Source of the DNA: Novipirellula caenicola | Lineage (GTDB): Bacteria > Planctomycetota > Planctomycetia > Pirellulales > Pirellulaceae | Length of the DNA stretch: 64,000 bases | NCBI RefSeq assembly: GCF_039545035.1 | Contig: NZ_BAABRO010000001.1 | Span: 1,116,001-1,180,000, forward strand | Direction of reading: 5' to 3' | Shown here: piece after piece, positions 1-7,017 of the stretch | How the letters are laid out: every line of letters begins with the position of its first letter | How positions within the stretch are numbered: the stretch's first letter is position 1 | Notes under the pieces: generated by a model | The model's input: only the letters and a program-made list of their open reading frames with translations | Told to the model about the DNA's origin: nothing | The model's database searches: none | Position numbers and translations under genes: made by a program

Positions 1-1675
1 CGGATGAATTATTCTCGACGGAACGATCGAAGGTGAAGTCTTCGCGAAGGTTCGCAACGATGGCTTGCAGTTTTTCGTAAGGGTGATCCAGTCCGGCGGT
101 CCACTGCGTAACAAGGCTTGTCAATTGTTTCGGTGCCTCCTGCTTCACCCGACCACTTGCGGGAGAGTCGGATGCGGTATTGGTCGAGGAGGGCTCTTCG
201 GGGGTCAATTCGATATTTGGGTTTAAGTCAACGACCGCCGTGCCATCGCTACGTTCGCCCGTCCCAGAGCGTGCAAGAAGTGTCAGTCCATCCCACAACT
301 CATCCTCCATCACTCTCGTAGATGCGACATTCACGACCGTCAACTGCGGCACTTTCTCGCGGCCTGGCATGAAGAACGAACCATCGTCGTCGATCGCAAA
401 GAAGTCCTGTCGATCGACGTCTTTGATGTGCAATGCCGACGTCATCATCGGCGTGGGCAACCGCACCGAATCCAATCGCAGCACCTTCAACAAGTTCACT
501 TCGGTTGTCGATTTTGCCAAAGGTTCCGCCTCCGGATCACAAAACCAAGCCGCTCCGGCAATCTCTCGCCGCGTCAATTTTTCATTGCCATGCTTCGCCT
601 CGTTCGACCAATTCACACCGTCAAATGTGTCATAGCGATTCATCGCCAATCGGACTCCCGTCGGCCCGGCCCATTGGATGACCGCACGATCAACGGCATC
701 GTCCAAATGCAGGTGTTTCTCGGCCGGCATCCGGTCAGTTGAAAAGTAGCTGCCCCCCTTCTCGCTCTTGGCTGTCTTCTCGTGTGCCTCCAGGACTCGG
801 TCGGCCGTCATTCCTTGGCGTCGTTCCCACTTCGTTTTCTTCTTCGGTTCGCCGATCGTATCGCTGAACATGTCGAACAAAGTCGATTCAGTCGATTCCA
901 AGAATAGGTCGGACTCCACCGCGCCAAACGATTCCGCGTGATCCTTGGCGGCGATCGCGGCGTCACCGCTGCCGACACCGCTGCGGGCGGCAGGGTCGGA
1001 CCACTGCGAACCGCCGCTGGTTGGCATGAACCCGAACGTCAATCGGTTGGATTCCCCAAAACGATCTCGCGTGAGCAAGCCGACCGCGATGCAAATCGCC
1101 ATCGCGACAAAAACGGTAACAGGACGAGTGCCAGATTCGCGACGAACGCATTCGACGCGACACAATTCGAGCCGTTCCCAGTGGTTGGCGACCAAATGCC
1201 AAACACAAACCGTCATCCACGCGATCGCGATCCATACCGCATGGCGACTGTCCGAGATCGCGACTGCGAACAAGGTCAAGAATCCCGACGCAACCAACGA
1301 CATCGCTCTCGACCGCTTGTCACTTGTTGATAACGCCAGCGAAACAGCACCGAGCGTGGCTAGCGCCGTCATCTCAAAGGCGATCGGAGAACCAGTCACG
1401 CGAGCGATGATGGCGAAAACAATGGGAGTCGCAATCGTCGTGGATCTTGTCAACACCCAACCCACGATCCGCGGGACCGGCTGGCAACCTGTCATCTGGA
1501 TTCGGGTAAACAGGCTGGCCGCCTGTCCTACGACGGTTGCGGCCATTACCGACAACTCGGCGATCAATAGCATTTTCGATTCAACAGGAAATCTTAACGA
1601 TGCCACCGCCGCGACGGACAGCACTGCCAAGGCGACGGCTTCCATCGTTTTTCGCTCAAGCGGCAACGTTGGCAT
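1..1675 (-). CDS. Transglutaminase-like TgpA family membrane protein (3' part outside window)
   Basis: Reading the - strand from an ATG at 1673-1675 gives an open frame with no stop to the left edge (558 codons). The N-terminal 190 residues hold several hydrophobic segments. A long hydrophilic, probably periplasmic region follows, and the last visible residues (LQAIVANLREDF) resemble the start of a transglutaminase-core domain. This matches the N-terminal plan of TgpA/DUF3488-transglutaminase proteins, which in this family pair with DUF58 proteins. The start overlaps the 3' end of the upstream DUF58 gene by 20 bp, indicating one transcript. The catalytic Cys-His-Asp triad would lie beyond the edge, so activity cannot be judged. 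Family call is inference from architecture and neighbour. Confidence 0.7.
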   Translation of the reverse strand, partial: MPTLPLERKTMEAVALAVLSVAAVASLRFPVESKMLLIAELSVMAATVVGQAASLFTRIQMTGCQPVPRIVGWVLTRSTTIATPIVFAIIARVTGSPIAFEMTALATLGAVSLALSTSDKRSRAMSLVASGFLTLFAVAISDSRHAVWIAIAWMTVCVWHLVANHWERLELCRVECVRRESGTRPVTVFVAMAICIAVGLLTRDRFGESNRLTFGFMPTSGGSQWSDPAARSGVGSGDAAIAAKDHAESFGAVESDLFLESTESTLFDMFSDTIGEPKKKTKWERRQGMTADRVLEAHEKTAKSEKGGSYFSTDRMPAEKHLHLDDAVDRAVIQWAGPTGVRLAMNRYDTFDGVNWSNEAKHGNEKLTRREIAGAAWFCDPEAEPLAKSTTEVNLLKVLRLDSVRLPTPMMTSALHIKDVDRQDFFAIDDDGSFFMPGREKVPQLTVVNVASTRVMEDELWDGLTLLARSGTGERSDGTAVVDLNPNIELTPEEPSSTNTASDSPASGRVKQEAPKQLTSLVTQWTAGLDHPYEKLQAIVANLREDFTFDRSVENNSS

Positions 1676-2861
1676 CACGCACCTCCCGCCAGAGATTCGC
1701 CATCGCGGCTGCCAAGTCTTCACGCGGACCGATCACGATTTCGCGAACGGCACCGCCAGCACGCCGTCCGCAGCGTGGGTTGTCAATCGTGACCAGCACA
1801 CTGCCATTGGCTGATCCCGATATATGGATGCTTGCGTTTGCGCTGCCTCTCGTGGTGCAACGACACGCTTCGCCGTCGACGGGGACACTCGCCAGTGCAT
1901 CAAGCATGTGACGTCTGCCTCGGGTGTCGAGTTTGTACGTCAACGGACGATCGCCCAATCGAACTCGGGTCTTGATTCGCGATTGATGCAAAGACGTCAG
2001 CACACTGGCGGCGACTCGGGTCTGCCGAGCCAACGCTTCGCGATCGGCATGACAACGAGTGTCAACAAACACGTCCAGAGTCACCGATTGCGGCCCGCCA
2101 CGTTCGGTCACGATCAACGAATCCGATCGAGCCGACGCGACCCAGTTGATGTGCTTGGCCGAATCACCATGACGCAGCGGGCGTACGCCGACAAAGTCGC
2201 CGCTCTGACCACCGCGACTGCCGTCTCCGTGGTCTGCGTTGCTCAAACCCACCAGCGGCAGCAACTCCGCAATCCTGTACACCCTCGGCCAAACCATCAG
2301 CGGTCTTGTGTTACTGATCGGACGACGGGCGGTCCAGATTCCGAACGGAAACGAACACGTGACCTGGGGGGTCAAGACCGGATAAAGCCCACGCATCGTG
2401 GGCGTGACTTCAACGGCATAGTCCGCAGTGCACCGTGGCGGGACGCATGCTAGACCGACGGTTGGCTTTGATTCATCGTCGGAATCGCAATCCAAGTACC
2501 CTTCGATCGCCAGTCCCCACACCGGTAACGGGATGCGATTGCGAACGCTCAGCACCATGCGGCATGACGTGCCTTCATGAACTGCATCGGTTTCAGGATG
2601 CAGTCCGCAGCGGGTGACGCGAACCGCGATCCACGGCCACGCCATCCCGATCGCCATAATCGCGGTCAACGACGCAGCCAGCGTCCAACCAATCGGGCTG
2701 AAGTACAACCCAATCATCACGCTGATCGCGGTCGCCAGAGCGAACCATCCGATGGGTTCTTTGAGCCAATAAACGAAACGATTTGCCCACGGGCAAAAAT
2801 CAGTCGTCATCAAACGCGACAACCAACCTTGCTCGTCGGGCGCAGCATGGACAATCGCCAT
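1656..2861 (-). CDS. DUF58 domain-containing membrane protein
   Basis: 401 residues. Two hydrophobic segments lie near residues 38-58 and 61-82, followed by a beta-rich region and the DUF58 signature around residues 213-246 (GDFVGVRPLRHGDSAKHINW, then ASAR). DUF58 proteins usually form a module with a MoxR AAA+ ATPase and a transglutaminase or VWA protein, thought to act in envelope or metalloprotein maturation. Here the transglutaminase partner is directly downstream and overlapping. No MoxR gene lies upstream: the next 160 bp are non-coding and a different gene follows. The ATG at 2861 is used; a later start at Met18 is possible. Confidence 0.85.
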   Translation of the reverse strand: MAIVHAAPDEQGWLSRLMTTDFCPWANRFVYWLKEPIGWFALATAISVMIGLYFSPIGWTLAASLTAIMAIGMAWPWIAVRVTRCGLHPETDAVHEGTSCRMVLSVRNRIPLPVWGLAIEGYLDCDSDDESKPTVGLACVPPRCTADYAVEVTPTMRGLYPVLTPQVTCSFPFGIWTARRPISNTRPLMVWPRVYRIAELLPLVGLSNADHGDGSRGGQSGDFVGVRPLRHGDSAKHINWVASARSDSLIVTERGGPQSVTLDVFVDTRCHADREALARQTRVAASVLTSLHQSRIKTRVRLGDRPLTYKLDTRGRRHMLDALASVPVDGEACRCTTRGSANASIHISGSANGSVLVTIDNPRCGRRAGGAVREIVIGPREDLAAAMANLWREVRDANVAA

Positions 2862-3020
2862 GGGAGCGCACCTTCAAGTACGAGAGATCCAGAGAGGAAC
2901 GTGGCATCGGCAGTGGAGCCAGCTAGAGATCCCCGTCCGCGCAGGGACCTTTCGCAAGATCCTCTACGCCTGGGACGGCGCACGCAAACAGCCTATGTCA
3001 CGTAAAAACAACGAACGACT

Positions 3021-3467
3021 TCAAGCGTTCGGTGGCCCTCGGACAGATACTCCGCTGCGAAAGATGGATTCGACCGAGACATCATCAAGCTCGGGCCGAA
3101 CACGACAAATCGCCAGGGGCTCCCAGACCGCCGTTAGGCTGGACGTCAGAATCGCGTGCCGCGAAGTGAACAGGTTCTGGCAAACATGGCACGATTCCGA
3201 ATCGTGAGGAACCGATTCTTGCTGCGGAGTCGACGAATCGTCCGCGGGTGCTGGCTCCCTTTGGCGTTCCGATTCGCAATGGCAGTGGCTGCAGCAAGCA
3301 ACCGCCGTCGTCTCGCTCGCATGACTCGCGACGGAACGTTCCGCAGTCCCGTGACAGCAACTCACATGCACCCACCCGGCAACGTTGCTGAGCAACATGG
3401 TCGCCAGCAGAAGGTAAGTCGTTAGTGGGCGGAGAGAGGACAAAGGACCGGAACTCGTGCAGAGCAT
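3021..3467 (-). CDS. Secreted Cys/His-rich protein, divergent paralogue of the gene at 3784
   Basis: 148 residues. A hydrophobic segment near residues 14-32 looks like a signal peptide or membrane anchor. It is followed by clustered Cys and His (HVSCCHG, CCSHCHC), a Pro/Glu/Ser-rich linker, a DSESCHVCQ motif and a C-terminal RGPPNA. The gene at 3784 on the other strand shows the same order (H..C, CSHGCCHH, DSDTCALCQ, RGPPALA), so the two are paralogues. The layout recalls DUF2946-type small metal-associated proteins, but I cannot confirm that family. A periplasmic metal-binding role is inference from Cys/His content alone. Confidence 0.65.
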   Translation of the reverse strand: MLCTSSGPLSSLRPLTTYLLLATMLLSNVAGWVHVSCCHGTAERSVASHASETTAVACCSHCHCESERQREPAPADDSSTPQQESVPHDSESCHVCQNLFTSRHAILTSSLTAVWEPLAICRVRPELDDVSVESIFRSGVSVRGPPNA

Positions 3468-3783
3468 AAGAAATTTTGCGACGTCGTCAGCAACGCCTTA
3501 TTCAACTCAACGATCCGACCAAGGATTGAGCGAATTGTTATCGGGCGGTTACGCAGCGTCAAGCGAATGCGTTCGGTGCGCCGCGGATTTTCATCGGGCT
3601 TCACCTAATCTAAATGGTCAGTTCGCCATCGGCTTGATATCACAAGAGGCCAAGAGAGCCAGGCGAAAAGTTTTTTGAACTGACTTGACGAACCGTATTT
3701 CGCTGGTCATCGTAATGGGCAGCAATGATCTTTGGTCGGACCATTTTGCAACATAACTCTCTCTCTATTAACGAACGTCCCCA
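3468..3783. promoter_or_regulatory. Divergent intergenic region between the two Cys/His-rich paralogues
   Basis: 316 bp separating two divergently transcribed paralogous genes, so promoters for both should lie here. For the rightward gene a TTGACG at 3685-3690 is followed after 17 bp by CATCGT at 3708-3713, a weak sigma-70-like pair about 70 bp before the ATG at 3784. I see no convincing shared operator. Short open frames here do not look coding. Confidence 0.3.
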
Positions 3784-4200
3784 ATGACTTCGCTGGTTCG
3801 GCCTGTCCTATCGAGCATCCTGTGCTGCATGATTGCCTTCGGGCATGCACCAGCATGGTTGCACGTGGCCACCTGCGAAGGTGGTTGTGGTGAAGTTGCC
3901 GTTTCAGATGCCCCGAGCACCACTTGCTCGCACGGATGTTGCCACCATTCCTCCAGCGCGGCGGACTCAGACAAGCCGATAGAGGATCCCGATCGGCCTG
4001 CCGAGCCGGCAGATCAACACGATTCAGACACCTGTGCGTTATGCCAGTCACTGGCCAGTTCGATCGGGGTGGTCTCTGTTTCGACGACAACGCTTGCACC
4101 GGAATATGTGTGCGAGTTTCTGTTAGTGGGTACCGACCAAGATCCGGTCGTCGCCCCCTTCTCTATCGCCAAACCGCGTGGACCGCCCGCTTTGGCGTAA
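3784..4200 (+). CDS. Secreted Cys/His-rich protein, divergent paralogue of the gene at 3021
   Basis: 138 residues with an N-terminal hydrophobic segment (about residues 8-26), then HVATC, CSHGCCHH, an acidic Pro-rich linker, DSDTCALCQ and a C-terminal RGPPALA. The Cys/His spacing and terminal motif match the gene at 3021-3467. The Cys/His clusters could bind copper, zinc or another soft metal; no catalytic motif is visible. It lies between the DUF58 module and the pilus operon without obvious linkage to either. Function unknown. Confidence 0.65.
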   Translation: MTSLVRPVLSSILCCMIAFGHAPAWLHVATCEGGCGEVAVSDAPSTTCSHGCCHHSSSAADSDKPIEDPDRPAEPADQHDSDTCALCQSLASSIGVVSVSTTTLAPEYVCEFLLVGTDQDPVVAPFSIAKPRGPPALA

Positions 4201-4558
4201 GTGCTTCGGTCTGCGTGGACATGGCATAGGCTTTCAGCCTGTGTGCGGTCGTTTCGTTGACACCCTGGAAGCCAATCCCACAGATTCTCCACCCAATGGA
4301 CCTCTGACTTCACATGTCCCGCCGCGCGCGGTGTGATCGGTCAACGGTCCGACCAAACCCGATCGGTTATGCCTGCGCGGTGGGGCTTCTTTTGCAAATC
4401 AAGGCTATCGGTGCGCCACAACTCGCACGCTAGCTAATCAAAACAACGTGTGCGGTTTGTTCGTCGCCGCTGCACACGCCTGCACTGGTCATGCGGAACC
4501 TTTGGTCAGGCGGCAAAACATTTTTTCAGTAAACTCGTTTTCATGATAGGAAAACAAA
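4201..4558. other. Intergenic region upstream of the pilin gene
   Basis: 358 bp without a credible gene. It must carry the promoter of the flp pilin gene, but no clear -35/-10 or -24/-12 pair stands out. An AGGA ribosome-binding sequence precedes the ATG at 4559 (GATAGGAAAACAAA). Short self-complementary stretches occur near 4320-4400 but none is followed by a T-run. Confidence 0.4.
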
Positions 4559-4921
4559 ATGCGTAAGTTGTTTAAGAACAAGAAGGGCCAAGGCCTGGTT
4601 GAGTACGGTTTGATCATCGCCGGTGTGGCATTGATCTGTGCCGCGGCCGTTTCAGTATTCGGCCACAAGACCAGCGATTTGATCAGTGCGACCGCAGCGA
4701 TTCTTCCTGGCGCACACCCCGATGACAACGGACCGATGGTCAGTGGCAAGCTGATTGAAACCACCGGTGCGGATTCTGGTGCAATCGCTCTGGACGCCGC
4801 GACGATTCTCGCTAATTCAGACTCCGGTCGCCTGGACGGCAACGTCTTGGGCGCCTCAGGCGATGGTTTCGGCGGATTGATCCTCGAAGGTGGAGCGCCA
4901 GCACCCGCAGCTGGCCAATAG
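4559..4921 (+). CDS. flp: Flp-type Tad pilin precursor
   Basis: 120 residues. A short basic leader (MRKLFKNKKG) is followed by QGLVEYGLIIAGVALI, the Flp class IVb pilin signature: prepilin cleavage is expected after Gly10, leaving Glu at mature position 5 next to Tyr. The hydrophobic helix runs to about residue 34. Mature Flp pilins usually have 50-60 residues; this one has about 70 extra Gly/Ala/Asp-rich residues at the C-terminus, perhaps a surface-exposed domain. It heads the tad gene cluster and is separated from tadV by a strong terminator (4950-4993), which should make pilin mRNA more abundant than the rest. Confidence 0.9.
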   Translation: MRKLFKNKKGQGLVEYGLIIAGVALICAAAVSVFGHKTSDLISATAAILPGAHPDDNGPMVSGKLIETTGADSGAIALDAATILANSDSGRLDGNVLGASGDGFGGLILEGGAPAPAAGQ

Positions 4922-4949
4922 TCGCACTATTAATCGCACGGACGCATCA

Positions 4950-4993
4950 ACCATTCATGGCGACTTAACACGCCATGAGTGGTTTTCCTTTTT
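4950..4993 (+). terminator. Rho-independent terminator or attenuator after flp
   Basis: A 12-bp stem (CCATTCATGGCG pairing with CGCCATGAGTGG, one mismatch) with an 8-nt loop is followed directly by TTTTCCTTTTT. It lies 30 bp after the flp stop and 28 bp before tadV, as expected for partial termination between a major pilin gene and its assembly genes. Confidence 0.8.
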
Positions 4994-5020
4994 GCATTTT
5001 GGAATTGAATCGACGCCTTC

Positions 5021-5443
5021 ATGCTGACTTCCACACTCACCGCCGCCTTCGCGTTACTGCTGATCGCATCCGTTTGCGACTTTCGCTCACGTGAGATCCC
5101 TGATTGGATTTCGATCGCGATCGCCGTCGTTGCGATCGTCGCTTCACTGGCTGGTTGGCTTGGAATTGGATTGATGTGGGCCGTCGCAGGTGGAATCGTC
5201 GGATTGTTGCTCGGCTACGGATTGTTTCAATTCGCTCAGCTTGGTGGCGGCGACGCAAAGCTGATCGCCTCGCTGGGCATGTTATTGGGGCCAGCCGGGA
5301 TATTGATTCTGTGTTTTGGAATGGCCATCGCCGGTGGCGTGCTGTCGCTGATCGCGATGCTTCGCGGCCAGCGAGACTACGCCTACGTTCCCGCAATTAC
5401 GGCTGGATTTGTTTGGTATGTTAAGATCGTTTCATTGCTCTAG
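5021..5443 (+). CDS. tadV: Prepilin peptidase, A24 family (TadV/CpaA)
   Basis: 140 residues, almost entirely transmembrane. The two conserved aspartates of A24 aspartic prepilin peptidases are visible: Asp20 in CDFRSREIPDW and Asp78 in the GGGDAK (GxGD) motif. The length matches the short TadV/CpaA enzymes that lack the methyltransferase domain of PilD. It should cleave the Flp and TadE/TadG-type leaders at the inner membrane. It lies downstream of flp and its terminator. Confidence 0.9.
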   Translation: MLTSTLTAAFALLLIASVCDFRSREIPDWISIAIAVVAIVASLAGWLGIGLMWAVAGGIVGLLLGYGLFQFAQLGGGDAKLIASLGMLLGPAGILILCFGMAIAGGVLSLIAMLRGQRDYAYVPAITAGFVWYVKIVSLL

Positions 5444-5519
5444 TCCCTTCACTCTTGGCTTTACAGGGGAGAGGGTTAGCGGGCAATGGGTTTGGTCAAT
5501 TAAGTTTTCGCACAAAGGG

Positions 5520-5993
5520 ATGAAACAAATGTCAAAATCACTCATGATCGCCGCGATGGGATTCGCATCCGTAGTCTCGTTGTCAACCGTCTATGCCGAC
5601 GATCACGCGGGGATGAAAAAGGAACACGAAGCCGCTCATGCCCAGCACGATAAGTGGGCGGCTGAGCATGCAAAGATGCGAGTCGAGCATCTGCGGGCGC
5701 TCGCTATGATCGCCAAGCTCCAGGCTCATATCTATGAGCACGAAGCGGAACTGGTCGAGCATGACGAAGAAATTCGTGCTCACGAAGACCATGCGATGCA
5801 CCACGCCGAAGAGATCGCGGCGCACGAAAATGATGGCGATGCCAGCGACCATGAGCACTTGGAAAAGGAGCACGCTGCCTTCAATGCTAACCATGACGCG
5901 ATGGCCAAGAAGCACGATGAAGTGAAAGCCGGACACGAAGAACTTCACAAGGTTCTGGCGAAGCTAATGGAACTGATGAAGAACGTGAAATGA
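5520..5993 (+). CDS. Secreted His/Glu-rich coiled-coil protein within the tad operon
   Basis: Start taken at ATG 5520; an ATG at 5529 is as likely because AAAGGG at 5514-5519 spaces better to it. A signal peptide (MIAAMGFASVVSLSTVYA) precedes about 130 residues made almost entirely of Glu, His, Ala, Lys, Asp and Met in heptad-like order (EHEAELVEHDEEIRAHEDH), predicting a long periplasmic coiled coil rich in histidine. The stop overlaps the tadE start (ATGA). No tad family member resembles it. It could be a metal-binding or spacer protein; this is inference from composition. Confidence 0.8.
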   Translation: MKQMSKSLMIAAMGFASVVSLSTVYADDHAGMKKEHEAAHAQHDKWAAEHAKMRVEHLRALAMIAKLQAHIYEHEAELVEHDEEIRAHEDHAMHHAEEIAAHENDGDASDHEHLEKEHAAFNANHDAMAKKHDEVKAGHEELHKVLAKLMELMKNVK

Positions 5994-6880
5994 AACGCGT
6001 CCGTCCCCAATCCCGCTCCGGTCAATCGCTCGTCGAGTTCGCCGTCGTCGCACTTGTCTTGTACATGTTGCTAGCGGCGATCTTGACGTTCGGGCATGCG
6101 TTGTATGTTGCGCAAGGCTTGCAAGGAGCGGCGGATTTGGCGGCGCGGGAGATTTCGCGTACACCGCTTCCGGCAGTGACCACTTTTGAGACGGTGATGA
6201 CCGATGGTTCGCTCGACGCAGTATATCAAGACGATTTCTTGGTGTTCGATCTCGATACGCTTGGCGGCCAATCATTTTTTGAAGACGTCGTGCCGGAATG
6301 GCCGCTGGTTAATCAGCAACTCGCGACAGTGATGATTGTTGATCGACCGGACTTCGACGGCGATGGCACTCCCGATGCGAATTTGATTCGATATCCGGGT
6401 GCGCTGCTGAGTGATCCGTCAACGATGACGGGATACACGGTTGGCATTCCGCTTGTGACTGGTCGCGACGGATCGGGGACTGAAACAATTCGTTGGGTCA
6501 AAGTTGTCGAAGAGATCGAAAGCGATGCGAATCTTGATCCCTTCAGCGTTGCCTCACCCCAGCAAGGGATCGTCGCACTGCGAATCAACTATCCGTTTCA
6601 ATCGGCGTCGATGAGTAGCTTTCAGCCCAACGTCGCCGGGCCATTTGAACCATCGGTCGGAAATCGCAATGTCGCGAATGACGGTGGAGTGGCTGAGTCG
6701 AACGAAGCGGATCGTCCCGGTGACTTGATCGCCCGGCCATTGCTGTCCGGTGACAACTATTCGGGAACCTATGGCGGGGAATACGGATTAGGTGCTCAAG
6801 GAGTTTTCGGTCAAATCGTGCGACCATTTCGCCGAGTGATTTCGGCACAAGCGATTTATCGACGCGAGGTGTTTCAGTGA
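5990..6880 (+). CDS. tadE: TadE-like pilus assembly pseudopilin
   Basis: 296 residues. The N-terminus has the TadE pattern: a basic stretch, then SGQSLVEFAVVALVLYMLL with the Glu of pseudopilin leaders, one transmembrane helix (about residues 15-38) and AADLAAREISR. The remaining 240 residues form an extracytoplasmic domain, longer than most TadE. The start overlaps the previous gene by 4 bp. It is expected to be processed by TadV and take part in Tad pilus assembly. A 137-bp spacer with a hairpin separates it from cpaB. Confidence 0.8.
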   Translation: MKRVRPQSRSGQSLVEFAVVALVLYMLLAAILTFGHALYVAQGLQGAADLAAREISRTPLPAVTTFETVMTDGSLDAVYQDDFLVFDLDTLGGQSFFEDVVPEWPLVNQQLATVMIVDRPDFDGDGTPDANLIRYPGALLSDPSTMTGYTVGIPLVTGRDGSGTETIRWVKVVEEIESDANLDPFSVASPQQGIVALRINYPFQSASMSSFQPNVAGPFEPSVGNRNVANDGGVAESNEADRPGDLIARPLLSGDNYSGTYGGEYGLGAQGVFGQIVRPFRRVISAQAIYRREVFQ

Positions 6881-6926
6881 TGATTGCACCCGGCCTGCTC
6901 CCGGATTTTGCTTCGCTCGCTCCGAC

Positions 6927-6949
6927 CTCCCCCGGCTTCGCTGGGGGAG
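6927..6949 (+). other. Hairpin between tadE and cpaB
   Basis: CTCCCCC and GGGGGAG arms flank a short loop (GGCTTCGCT). No T-run follows, so an RNA-processing site or part of a dispersed repeat is as likely as a terminator. Confidence 0.35.
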
Positions 6950-7017
6950 ATGATATGACACATTAAACGATTCAAACAACACGGATGTTGCAAACCAACA
7001 CATAGAAGAAAACATCC

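Noticed and set aside
945-1814. 289-codon + strand frame
   Set aside because: Antisense to the transglutaminase-like gene, whose membrane helices and operon overlap support the - strand reading.
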